From assembly GCF_000784735.1 (NCBI RefSeq), contig NZ_JSYG01000004.1, positions 124,001-188,000 on the forward strand: DNA of 64,000 bases. Direction: 5' to 3'. Under the pieces are notes generated by a model. That model was not told where the DNA came from and ran no database searches. It saw nothing but the letters and a program-made list of their open reading frames with translations. A program made the position numbers and the translations under genes. Below, one piece after another: positions 55,764 to 64,000 of the stretch; the first letter of the stretch is position 1; each line of letters starts with the position of its first letter. This stretch comes from Dickeya undicola. GTDB lineage: Bacteria; Pseudomonadota; Gammaproteobacteria; Enterobacterales; Enterobacteriaceae.

Positions 55764-56432
55764 ATGCCGGAAATCAGAAAATACATACAGTTATCGATTT
55801 TGGGTGTCTTGTTTGCTCCAATACTGGTGAATGCTGCCGATCTTGCGTCACAACTTTCCCGTTTTTTTTCGGATAATTTTAAAGGTTCATCCAGTACGAT
55901 TAATGTGGTGGTAAAAACGCCTGAGGCTCAATGGCCTGTTTGTGAAAACCCGCAGATTTCACTGCCGGGAAACGCCAGGATGTGGGGCAACCTTTCGGTG
56001 TCTGTACGTTGTAACCAAGAGCGGCGTTTTGTTCAGGTTGAAGTTCAGGTGACTGGAAATTATGTGGTAGCCGCGGCTCCGATCAGCCGGGGAACAGAAC
56101 TGACTTCCAGCGATATTCGAACCATCCGTGGCAGGATTGATCAACTTCCTCCCCGCGCCTTGTTCACTCTGGAAGATGCCCAAGGTGCGGTGGCATTGCG
56201 GGATATCGCGCCAGGTCAGGCAATCACTCAGGTGATGATTAGAAAACCCTGGGTGATCCGCGCCGGGCAAAACGTGCAAATTCTGGCCCAGGGGAATGGC
56301 TTTAGCGTACGCAGTGAAGGAAAGGCTATGAACAATGCCGCCTCAGGCCAATCTGCCAGAGCTCGGACAGCTTCAGGGCAGGTTGTATCTGGCATCGCAA
56401 CTGATGATGGGATTATTCTGATCTCACAATAA
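55764..56432 (+). CDS. flgA: P-ring assembly chaperone FlgA
   Basis: A 222-residue periplasmic chaperone (219 in E. coli) for FlgI. A signal peptide ends near APILVNA, followed by the SAF-type domain (AAAPISRGTELTSSDIRTIRGRIDQLPPRALFTLEDAQGAVALRDIAPGQAITQVMIRKPWVIRAGQNVQILAQGNGFSVRSEGKAMNNAASGQ). Start chosen at ATG 55764 behind GGAG; TTG 55746 is in frame. Upstream of flgMN in the same direction, which also has its own sigma-28 promoter. Confidence 0.96.
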   Translation: MPEIRKYIQLSILGVLFAPILVNAADLASQLSRFFSDNFKGSSSTINVVVKTPEAQWPVCENPQISLPGNARMWGNLSVSVRCNQERRFVQVEVQVTGNYVVAAAPISRGTELTSSDIRTIRGRIDQLPPRALFTLEDAQGAVALRDIAPGQAITQVMIRKPWVIRAGQNVQILAQGNGFSVRSEGKAMNNAASGQSARARTASGQVVSGIATDDGIILISQ

Positions 56433-56437
56433 TTTGC

Positions 56438-56464
56438 TAAAGTAATGCTCAATGCTGCCGATAT
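56438..56464 (+). promoter_or_regulatory. Sigma-28 promoter of flgMN
   Basis: TAAAGTAA-N11-GCCGATAT matches the FliA consensus at 13 of 16 positions. It starts five bases after the flgA stop, so flgM can be transcribed both from flgA and from this promoter. Confidence 0.92.
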
Positions 56465-56576
56465 GATGTACATAGTCGCTGATGATATACTGGTTAAATC
56501 AATGCCAGCTGTGGATAGAGTTATCTATCTCGTTGATTATCATCATTTACACTTTTCATGACACGAGCACACTACC

Positions 56577-56876
56577 ATGAGCATTGATCGGACCCAGTCA
56601 GTCAAACCGGTAAGCCAGGTTCAACCTCGGGATACCGGTGACGTAGCAAAATTGAAGCGGAAGGAAGAAACCGGACAACAAAGCAGTGTAACCGGCACTC
56701 AGGTGAAACTGAGCGACGCGCAGTCCAAATTGATGCAACCATCATCACAGGACATCGATATGCAGCGCGTAGAAACCCTGAAGCAGGCTATTCGTGACGG
56801 TTCATTAAAAATGAACGTCGGTAAAATTGCTGATGCATTGATTAAAGATGCTCAGGACTTAATTTCAGGCGACTAA
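56577..56876 (+). CDS. flgM: Anti-sigma-28 factor FlgM
   Basis: A 99-residue, mostly unstructured protein (97 in E. coli) that binds FliA until the hook is finished and is then exported. MSIDRTQSVKPVSQVQPRDTGDV and the C-terminal FliA-binding helices (DIDMQRVETLKQAIRDGSLKMNVGKIADALIKDAQDLIS) are typical. Four bases before flgN. Confidence 0.97.
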   Translation: MSIDRTQSVKPVSQVQPRDTGDVAKLKRKEETGQQSSVTGTQVKLSDAQSKLMQPSSQDIDMQRVETLKQAIRDGSLKMNVGKIADALIKDAQDLISGD

Positions 56877-56880
56877 CCCT

Positions 56881-57318
56881 ATGGAAAAGCTTGTAAAGCT
56901 GCTGGAGCAACTTCTGTTCAACATGCGTGAACTTGAAGCCGTACTGTCTGATGAGCAGTTGTTGCTCTGCGCAGGCCATGTCGATGGGCCAGCCCTGCAA
57001 GTGATTACTGATAAAAAAAGTTCTTTGCTATCGACTGTCCAGCATCTGGACAAGATTCGTCTGCAGGGAGAGTCGGTGCTACGTGTAAAAGCCCCTTACT
57101 CCAGCCATGATGTTCTTACCGATCTCTGGCAGCAGATCTCCACATTAAGTGAATCACTACGTGATAAAAATCAGCATAACGGCTTATTGCTTGGCTATCA
57201 TCTCGATCACAATGAAAAAGCGCTGGCTGTGCTGAAACCTCGTCATGCCCAATCACTGTACGGACCAGACGGTCAATCACGCAGCAATGCCATTTCCGGC
57301 CGACGAATCAGTATCTGA
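56881..57318 (+). CDS. flgN: Flagellar chaperone FlgN
   Basis: A 145-residue helical chaperone (138 in E. coli) of FlgK and FlgL. MEKLVKLLEQLLFNMRELEAVLSDEQLLLCAGHVDGPALQVITDKKSSLLSTVQHLDKIR and HNEKALAVLKPRHAQSLYGPDGQSR are family blocks. Second gene of flgMN, convergent with flhE. Confidence 0.95.
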   Translation: MEKLVKLLEQLLFNMRELEAVLSDEQLLLCAGHVDGPALQVITDKKSSLLSTVQHLDKIRLQGESVLRVKAPYSSHDVLTDLWQQISTLSESLRDKNQHNGLLLGYHLDHNEKALAVLKPRHAQSLYGPDGQSRSNAISGRRISI

Positions 57319-57381
57319 CCTGGTCGTTCTGCTTGGTCCACTGCTGTTTCTAGCATCATCAGTGCAAATGCTATCAATGTC

Positions 57382-57807
57382 CTATTTATAGTTCACTGAT
57401 ATTTCATTAGATGCCACATCTACTGACGTAGCCATCCGCCCGTTTCCAGGCACATAAAACAACATCCTGAACTCGCTGTTGGCAGGCACCCCTTCCAATC
57501 CACGAGTCTGTCCGCTGGCACCATCCAGATTGACGCAACGATTAGCAGCACAGAGCTTGACGGCGAGATCTATCGGTGCAGGCGATCTCAGTTGATATCG
57601 CCAGTAAATTACCGTCACAGATTGGGCGGCCGTCACCCCCAATCCAGATGGAGGAAGTAACGCAGATGAAGAGGCCAGTATTCCCTTGTATTGAAATGAT
57701 GGCCCAGCCACACTTGTATTCCATCCACCTTGCTGAGCGTGAGCATCGGATGAAAACGTCCCTGCCGCTAAACTAAACAAACAGGCTATCAATACGCCCT
57801 TCATCAT
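57382..57807 (-). CDS. flhE: Periplasmic flagellar protein FlhE
   Basis: A 141-residue periplasmic protein (130 in E. coli) with a signal peptide ending FSSDAHA and a conserved core (QYKGILASSSALLPPSG, VTVIYWRYQL, LCAANRCVNLDGASGQTRGL with two Cys that could form a disulfide). FlhE is thought to limit proton leak through the export gate. It overlaps flhA by four bases at the end of flhBAE. Confidence 0.93.
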   Translation of the reverse strand: MMKGVLIACLFSLAAGTFSSDAHAQQGGWNTSVAGPSFQYKGILASSSALLPPSGLGVTAAQSVTVIYWRYQLRSPAPIDLAVKLCAANRCVNLDGASGQTRGLEGVPANSEFRMLFYVPGNGRMATSVDVASNEISVNYK

Positions 57808-59891
57808 GAAGATTCACCAATCATCGACGTCATTCTGATCTGCCGACTATCGCTGATTTCGAGATTCGACAATACGGCAATTTGCGGCAAGCTGCGACGT
57901 AAGAAACGTGACAATAACCCACGTAATGCATGATTAACCAGCAATACCGGCGGGGCTCCCAGCATTTCCTGCCGCTGTAATGCCTGTTTTGACTGTTCCA
58001 GCAATCTGTCGCTCAGCCCAGGTTCCAAGCCACCACCACCTTGAAGCGCCTGTAATAACAAACGCTCCAGCGCACTGTCAAGACCAATCACCTGCAGCTC
58101 CGTATCACCTGGGAACCACTGCTGTGTGATAGCTCGACCTAGCGCAATACGCACAGCAGTCGTCAGCTCATAGGGATCGGTTTGCACCGCTGCGTGCTCC
58201 GCCAGTGTCTCAATAACCGTGCGCATATCCCGAATCGAAACCTGTTCGCTTAACAAATTCTGCAGCACCTTGTGCAGAGTTGTTAAGGTCACGACACCCG
58301 GAATAAAATCTTCGGTCAGCTTCGGCATTTCCTGAGACACGCGATCCATCAATTGCTGTGCTTCCTGACGGCCGAACAACTCACTGGCATGAAGGCTGAG
58401 TAAATGATTCAGGTGCGTAGCCACGACCGTGCTGGCTTCAACTACGGTGTACCCTTGTGTTTGTGCCTGCTCTTTCAGCGCACTTTCAATCCAGATCGCA
58501 GGCAGGCCAAAAGCAGGGTCTTTAGTCAAATCCCCCGGTAAAGTACCTACCGCATTGCCAGGGTTAATCGCCATCCAGCGCCCTGGATGAGCTTCACCGC
58601 TGCCGATTTCAACCCCTTTCATCAGAATACGATAGCTGGCTGGTTGTAGGTCCAGATTGTCTCGAATGTGGACAACCGGGGGCAAAAAGCCCATTTCCTG
58701 AGCAAATTTCTTTCGGATACTGCGAATACGCCCGAGCAATTCGCCATTTTGCTGAAAATCAACCATAGGAATCAGGCGATACCCGACTTCCATACCAAGC
58801 GGATCTTCCAATTGCACATCAGACCAACTGGCTTCCACCACCTGCGGTGTGGTTGGTGCTGCCGCTGCGGCTTCATTCGCTGCAAACTCTGCTTTGCTTT
58901 CTCCTTTTCTCATCCACCAGGCCAGCCCAAGCAATGCACTGGTGAAAAGCAGGAAAACAAAGTTAGGCATACCGGGGACCAAACCAACCAACCCCAATAC
59001 CCCGGCGCTCAGGACCATGACACGCGGGTTATTGAACAGTTGGGTCACCATCTGCTGACCAACGTCTTGATCGGTACTAACCCTGGTTACGATCACACCA
59101 GCCGCAGTTGAAATCACCAAGGCGGGGATTTGCGCCACCAGACCATCACCGATAGTCAACAGCGTGTAGTTCTCAACCGCTTGTCCCAGCACCATGTCAT
59201 GCTGAACAATACCTACCAGTAACCCACCGATAACGTTAATCGCCATAATCATCAGCCCGGCGATGGCGTCACCCCGCACGAACTTACTGGCACCATCCAT
59301 AGACCCGTAGAAATCGGCTTCCTGGGTTACTTCAGAGCGTCGTTTTTTGGCTTCATCCTCACCAATCAACCCGGCATTCAAGTCAGCGTCAATCGCCATT
59401 TGCTTACCGGGCATACCATCCAACGTAAAGCGTGCGCCAACTTCAGCGATACGGCCAGCACCCTTTGTGATGACCATGAAGTTGATCAGGACCAGGATAA
59501 TGAACACGACAATACCGATGGCAAAATTGCCGCCAACCAGAAAGTGCCCGAATGCTTCGACCACACGCCCGGCAGCGGAGGCACCGGTATGCCCTTCCAT
59601 CAGAATGATGCGTGTCGATGCCACGTTGAGCGACAGACGCAACAGAGTGGAAAACAACAGAATGGTAGGAAAGGCGGCAAAATCGAGTGTGCGCTGCGTA
59701 AACATAGCGACCAGCAGCACCATAATGGACAGTGCGATGTTAAACGTAAACAACAAGTCCAGAATAAACGGTGGCAACGGCAGAACCATCATCGACAAGA
59801 TGAGCAATATCAGAACAGGTCCTGCCAGAATCTGCCATTGTGAGCCTTTCATATTGCCTGGTAGGCGAAGCAAAGAGGCCAGATTAGCCAT
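57804..59891 (-). CDS. flhA: Flagellar export component FlhA
   Basis: A 695-residue export motor protein (692 in E. coli). Eight predicted N-terminal membrane helices (ILAGPVLILLILSMMVLPLPPFILDLLFTFNIALSIMVLLVAMF), the conserved FHIPEP-type loop (AGRIAEVGARFTLDGMPGKQMAIDADLNAGLIGEDEAKKRRSEV), and the cytoplasmic ring domain that receives chaperone-substrate complexes. Overlaps flhB by eight bases. Confidence 0.98.
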   Translation of the reverse strand: MANLASLLRLPGNMKGSQWQILAGPVLILLILSMMVLPLPPFILDLLFTFNIALSIMVLLVAMFTQRTLDFAAFPTILLFSTLLRLSLNVASTRIILMEGHTGASAAGRVVEAFGHFLVGGNFAIGIVVFIILVLINFMVITKGAGRIAEVGARFTLDGMPGKQMAIDADLNAGLIGEDEAKKRRSEVTQEADFYGSMDGASKFVRGDAIAGLMIMAINVIGGLLVGIVQHDMVLGQAVENYTLLTIGDGLVAQIPALVISTAAGVIVTRVSTDQDVGQQMVTQLFNNPRVMVLSAGVLGLVGLVPGMPNFVFLLFTSALLGLAWWMRKGESKAEFAANEAAAAAPTTPQVVEASWSDVQLEDPLGMEVGYRLIPMVDFQQNGELLGRIRSIRKKFAQEMGFLPPVVHIRDNLDLQPASYRILMKGVEIGSGEAHPGRWMAINPGNAVGTLPGDLTKDPAFGLPAIWIESALKEQAQTQGYTVVEASTVVATHLNHLLSLHASELFGRQEAQQLMDRVSQEMPKLTEDFIPGVVTLTTLHKVLQNLLSEQVSIRDMRTVIETLAEHAAVQTDPYELTTAVRIALGRAITQQWFPGDTELQVIGLDSALERLLLQALQGGGGLEPGLSDRLLEQSKQALQRQEMLGAPPVLLVNHALRGLLSRFLRRSLPQIAVLSNLEISDSRQIRMTSMIGESS

Positions 59892-61035
59892 CGGTTATTT
59901 TCTCTTTAGCAAAATCCAGTGCATCCGGCACAGGTAAGTTTTTAGGTTTACGCGGTATCAAACCGCCTTCACGTTTCCAGCGCTTGAGCTGGTAGACCCA
60001 GGAAAGCACTTCAGCAACCGCGGCATATAATCCGGTAGGAATCGGATGCCCTATCTCAGTATGACGGTAAAGAGCACGCGCCAGCGGCGGTGCTTCCAGA
60101 ATCGGGATACGATGTTCTGATCCCAGTTCGCGAATACGTAGTGCTATCTGATTGGCCCCTTTCGCCAACACCTTAGGCGCGTGCATTTTCTTCTCATCAT
60201 ACTTCAATGCAACAGCATAGTGGGTCGGGTTAGTAACAATGACATCCGCTTTCGGTACATCCGCCATCATTCGACGCTGAGCAATCGCACGCTGCTGCTG
60301 GCGAATACGCCCCTTGATATGCGGATCCCCTTCATGTTCTTTGTATTCGTCGCGGATTTCCTGCTTACTCATACGCAACCGCTTGATATGGCTCCATATC
60401 TGCCAGCCAACATCAAACGCCACCATAGGAAAGAGCCCCAAAATCACCCAAAAGCAGCATAGGAAAGCAATATTCAGTGCATCCTTTATTGCGATTCCCA
60501 ATGGCTCTGACACAAGGTGCAACATGCTATTCCAGTTATGCAGGAGAAACCAGCAAGCAATGCAGCCGACAATAACGGCTTTGAGAATGGCTTTAAATAA
60601 TTCGGCCAATACCTGAGTTGAAAACATACGCTTCAACCCGGATAACGGATTCATTTTACCAAAATTGAAACTGATTGCCTTGGTACTGAAAATCAATCCC
60701 CCCAGCAATATCGGTGCAGCCAGGGCAACCAGCACCAGGCCGAATAAAATGGGGACAAGCGCCATTACCGCCTGCTCGATAAGCGAACCGACATGGGAAA
60801 TGATTAACCGTTCATCACTAATGAAGTTATGATCGAAGCTCAGCCCCTTGGCCATCATATCAGTCAGTTTGGCAGCCATACCGGAACCACTTCCCCACAA
60901 AATAGCCAGGCCAGCAATCAACATAAGTACCGACGTCAATTCTCGCGATCGGGGAATCTGGCCTTCTTCGCGCGCTTTTTCCGTTCGTTGGGGGGTGGGA
61001 GCTTCTGTTTTCTCCAGATCGCTATCGTCTGCCAC
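59884..61035 (-). CDS. flhB: Flagellar export switch protein FlhB
   Basis: A 383-residue membrane protein (382 in E. coli). Four membrane helices are followed by a cytoplasmic domain with the self-cleaving NPTH motif in VIVTNPTHYAVALKYDEKKMHAPKVLAKGANQIALRIREL; cleavage, together with FliK, switches export specificity. The start is GTG 61035 behind AGGAG (MADDSDLEKTEAPTPQRTEKAREEGQIPRSREL). First gene of flhBAE. Confidence 0.98.
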   Translation of the reverse strand: MADDSDLEKTEAPTPQRTEKAREEGQIPRSRELTSVLMLIAGLAILWGSGSGMAAKLTDMMAKGLSFDHNFISDERLIISHVGSLIEQAVMALVPILFGLVLVALAAPILLGGLIFSTKAISFNFGKMNPLSGLKRMFSTQVLAELFKAILKAVIVGCIACWFLLHNWNSMLHLVSEPLGIAIKDALNIAFLCCFWVILGLFPMVAFDVGWQIWSHIKRLRMSKQEIRDEYKEHEGDPHIKGRIRQQQRAIAQRRMMADVPKADVIVTNPTHYAVALKYDEKKMHAPKVLAKGANQIALRIRELGSEHRIPILEAPPLARALYRHTEIGHPIPTGLYAAVAEVLSWVYQLKRWKREGGLIPRKPKNLPVPDALDFAKEKITDG

Positions 61036-61171
61036 TACAGCCGCTCCTGTTAATACTCACTGACATAAAGTTATACACCGCTAGCATGACAAATCTGGCA
61101 AATCATGATGGGTAGAAAAAAGGAGAAAATAAGCGGCTATTTATTTTATTGCATAAGATGGGGCGCAGGAA

Positions 61172-61200
61172 TTTACGATCGGGACATGCCCGATCGTAAA
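61172..61200 (-). terminator. Hairpin downstream of cheZ
   Basis: TTTACGATCGGG and CCCGATCGTAAA are perfect 12-base arms around ACATG, in the 226-base gap between cheZ and flhB. No clear T run follows, so termination is likely partial; the gap should also hold the flhB promoter. Confidence 0.6.
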
Positions 61201-61261
61201 CATCCACATACCTTACGCCACGATGCCCACTCATACAGATGCAATGGGTGTCGGGGAAAAA

Positions 61262-61906
61262 TCAGAAGCCCAGGCTATCCAACAGGTCATCAACCTGATC
61301 CTGGTTAGAAACAATACCTGCAGCAGTTTTATCAACCTGAGGTCCATTAAGCAGGCCCTCATTCGCACGACGGGTTTCAGATGGTTTTTCTGGAATGTTT
61401 TCCAACAGGACCATCAGCAGTTGTTTTTCAATTTCCTGAACAACATCCATCATGCGCTTAATTACTTGCCCGGTTAAATCCTGGAAATCCTGAGCCATCA
61501 TGATCTCCAGTAACTGAGCATTGGTAAATGCAGTATGGTCGGGGACGGATTCGAGGTAGCTACGCGTATCGGTAACCAGTTCTCGTGCCTCCGACAGTTC
61601 AATCGGATTCTCAAACCACTGATCCCAGCGAACCTTCAGGGATTTAGATTCCTCTTCCAATTGATTCTGGCGCGGCTGGGCGGCTTCAACACAACTCAAC
61701 GCACGCTCTGCCGCTTGTGCGGTCATCTGAACAACATAATCAAGACGATCGCGAGCATCAGGAATCGCTTCCGCCGCTTCTGTGATCGCCTGATCCAAAC
61801 CAAGCTCTTTCAGGCTATCACGCAGCATACGTGTCAATTGCCCGATACGAGAAATAATCTCTGTGGCAGACGCATGATCGTTAATGGGCATCGGATGTGG
61901 ATTCAT
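61262..61906 (-). CDS. cheZ: CheY-P phosphatase CheZ
   Basis: A 214-residue protein, equal in length to E. coli CheZ, that dephosphorylates CheY-P. The long helical hairpin includes [25 protein letters not shown], where the Gln in FQDLTGQ is the catalytic type, and the C-terminal CheY-binding peptide [13 protein letters not shown] is present. Nine bases after cheY. Confidence 0.97.
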   Translation of the reverse strand: MNPHPMPINDHASATEIISRIGQLTRMLRDSLKELGLDQAITEAAEAIPDARDRLDYVVQMTAQAAERALSCVEAAQPRQNQLEEESKSLKVRWDQWFENPIELSEARELVTDTRSYLESVPDHTAFTNAQLLEIMMAQDFQDLTGQVIKRMMDVVQEIEKQLLMVLLENIPEKPSETRRANEGLLNGPQVDKTAAGIVSNQDQVDDLLDSLGF

Positions 61907-61915
61907 GGCATCTCC

Positions 61916-62326
<411 letters not shown>

Positions 62327-62339
62327 TCACCCGGAGCTG

Positions 62340-63392
62340 CTATATACGTAATGCCTGTCCGGCAGAAACTTGTGCCAGCATCCGCTGACTCACCTGGTGC
62401 AAATCCACCACCTCATCGACACCACCGAGTGCAATAGCCTCTCGCGGCATACCGAATACCACACAACTGGCTTCATTTTGCGCGATTGTATAAGCTCCCG
62501 CTTTATGAAGTTCCAGCATTCCCGCGGCCCCATCATTTCCCATGCCAGTTAGGATTACTCCTACCGCATTTCGTCCGGCGTACTGTGCAACAGAGTGGAA
62601 CAGTACGTCAACAGAAGGACGATGACGATTAACCGGCGGACCATCATGCAATTTAACCTGATAGTTTGCACCGCTACGCGCCAACTCAAGATGACGAGCA
62701 CCAGGCGCAATATATGCGTGTCCAGGTAGGACACGTTCACCATCTTCAGCCTCTTTTACTGTAATCTGACACAGTTTATTCAGCCGTTCAGCGAAGGACT
62801 TGGTAAATCCCGGTGGCATATGCTGAGTAATCAGCAGCGCCGGGCTGGTCGGCGGTAACGGCTGTAAAACATGTCTGATCGCCTCGGTGCCGCCGGTTGA
62901 GGCACCAATTGCGATCAGTTTTTCACTACTGAGCAACGGTGTACTGGGGATCAACACCGTGGGTGCAGGTGCCGCGTTGCGCTGAGGCAAACGCGCCTTG
63001 GCCGCCATACGGATTTTTTCCGCGATCAACTCGCTGTATGCCAACATCCCTTCGCGAATACCTAACTGAGGCTTGGTAACAAAATCGATCGCCCCGAGTT
63101 CAAGCGCCCGCAACGTAATTTCTGAACCTTTTCCCGTCAGCGAAGACACCATCACAACTGGCATCGGGCGAAGTCGCATTAACTTTTCAAGAAAATCAAG
63201 ACCGTCCATCCGAGGCATTTCCACATCGAGCGTCAACACCTGAGGATTAAACTTCTTGATTAAATCGCGAGCCACTAAAGGATCAGGTGCAGTGGCAACC
63301 ACCTCCATATCGGGATGACTATTAATGATTTCGGTCATGATCTGACGCATTAGCGCCGAATCATCAACACATAATACTTTTATTTTGCTCAT
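62340..63392 (-). CDS. cheB: Chemoreceptor methylesterase CheB
   Basis: A 350-residue response regulator-esterase (349 in E. coli). The receiver has Asp10/Asp11 and phospho-Asp56 ([13 protein letters not shown]); the esterase domain has the Ser-His-Asp set in [24 protein letters not shown] and [11 protein letters not shown]. It demethylates and deamidates the receptors. Shares one base with cheR. Confidence 0.98.
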   Translation of the reverse strand: MSKIKVLCVDDSALMRQIMTEIINSHPDMEVVATAPDPLVARDLIKKFNPQVLTLDVEMPRMDGLDFLEKLMRLRPMPVVMVSSLTGKGSEITLRALELGAIDFVTKPQLGIREGMLAYSELIAEKIRMAAKARLPQRNAAPAPTVLIPSTPLLSSEKLIAIGASTGGTEAIRHVLQPLPPTSPALLITQHMPPGFTKSFAERLNKLCQITVKEAEDGERVLPGHAYIAPGARHLELARSGANYQVKLHDGPPVNRHRPSVDVLFHSVAQYAGRNAVGVILTGMGNDGAAGMLELHKAGAYTIAQNEASCVVFGMPREAIALGGVDEVVDLHQVSQRMLAQVSAGQALRI

Positions 63393-64000
63393 TATCTTTC
63401 CTTAGCCAGCCCATAAACAGTCTGTCCGCGCAAGTAAAATTCCTTGCTGATCTGACTGAAGTTCTCTGAATGCCCGGCAAACAATAATCCGCCCGGTTTA
63501 AGCAGCGGAACAAAACGACGTAAAATGCGCTCTTGAGTCTCTTTATCAAAATAAATCATCACGTTACGACAAAATATCGCATCAAAAGGCGCTGGCAGTG
63601 ACCACTCGGGAGCCAACAGATTCACTTGCTGAAAATGTATCATGTTCGCCAGGTCTGGCCGAACACGGACCAATCCACTGTGTGGCCCGGTTCCCCGCAA
63701 AAAGAAACGCTGCATCTGTTGTGGAGAAAGCGAACGCAAATCTTCCTGCCGGTAAATACCAGCAGACGCTTTCTCTAAAACCTGTGTATCAATATCGCTG
63801 GCGACGATCTGACAGTTGCTGGCACGATCACCATAGACTTCAGCCAGGGTCATCGCCAATGAATAAGGCTCCTCTCCCGTCGATGCAGCAGTACACCAAA
63901 TACTGTACCCACCAGGCCGTTTACGGGCGTGATCTGCAAGAATAGGGAAATGGTGCGCCTCACGAAAAAACGCTGTCAGATTGGTTGTTAACGCATTAAT
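63392..64000 (-). CDS. cheR: Chemoreceptor methyltransferase CheR, 5'-partial
   Basis: The frame is open to the window edge, so the N-terminus lies outside; about 202 C-terminal residues are present. [25 protein letters not shown], the SAM motif [60 protein letters not shown] and [22 protein letters not shown] match CheR. It methylates glutamates of MCPs such as those at 1301-2965 and 13961-15565. Confidence 0.97.
   Translation of the reverse strand: MNALTTNLTAFFREAHHFPILADHARKRPGGYSIWCTAASTGEEPYSLAMTLAEVYGDRASNCQIVASDIDTQVLEKASAGIYRQEDLRSLSPQQMQRFFLRGTGPHSGLVRVRPDLANMIHFQQVNLLAPEWSLPAPFDAIFCRNVMIYFDKETQERILRRFVPLLKPGGLLFAGHSENFSQISKEFYLRGQTVYGLAKER

Overview
The window looks like a chromosomal segment of a soft-rot enterobacterium, most likely Dickeya (formerly Erwinia chrysanthemi) or a close relative. 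The core genes (matP, lonH, fabA, betIBA, phoH, the flagellar and che genes) are close to their E. coli counterparts by my recall. The flagellar genes, however, form one continuous block instead of three separated loci, and an ERIC/IRU repeat is present. The genus is inferred; no marker gene settles it.

Layout. (1) 1-5.2 kb: the end of a PepSY membrane protein, a methyl-accepting chemotaxis protein (MCP), a small ribbon-helix-helix protein and an orphan GhoT/OrtT-type membrane toxin, separated by long gene-poor stretches. (2) 5.2-8.3 kb: matP, lonH and fabA, with recognisable FadR and FabR operators before fabA. (3) 8.4-13.4 kb: betIBA for glycine betaine synthesis with a BetI-like operator, an RpiB/LacAB-type isomerase and tRNA-Ser(GGA). 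(4) 13.4-18.3 kb: a MITE, a second MCP, an IS3-like remnant, an AT-rich FkbM-type methyltransferase and phoH. (5) 18.8-64 kb: the flagellar and chemotaxis supercluster.

The supercluster runs fliZ-fliA, then a five-gene modification island, then fliC, fliDST, fliE, fliFGHIJK, fliLMNOPQR, flgLK, flgJIHGFEDCB, flgA, flgMN, flhEAB and cheZYBR (cheR is cut by the window end). FliA (sigma-28) is opposed by FlgM. Four strong sigma-28 promoters (TAAAGTTT-N11-GCCGATAA type) lie upstream of fliC, fliD, flgK and flgM. The basal body, rod, hook, export and switch genes form the earlier class.

The most unusual part is the island between fliA and fliC (20.6-29.2 kb). It encodes a 1149-residue protein joining a SAM methyltransferase region, TPR-like repeats and an O-GlcNAc-transferase-type (GT41) domain, plus a sugar aminotransferase, an ATP-grasp ligase, a Gfo/Idh/MocA oxidoreductase and an AT-rich glycosyltransferase. 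Position and content point to a flagellin glycosylation system with an amino-sugar-derived glycan and possibly coupled methylation. This function is inferred, not shown by the sequence.
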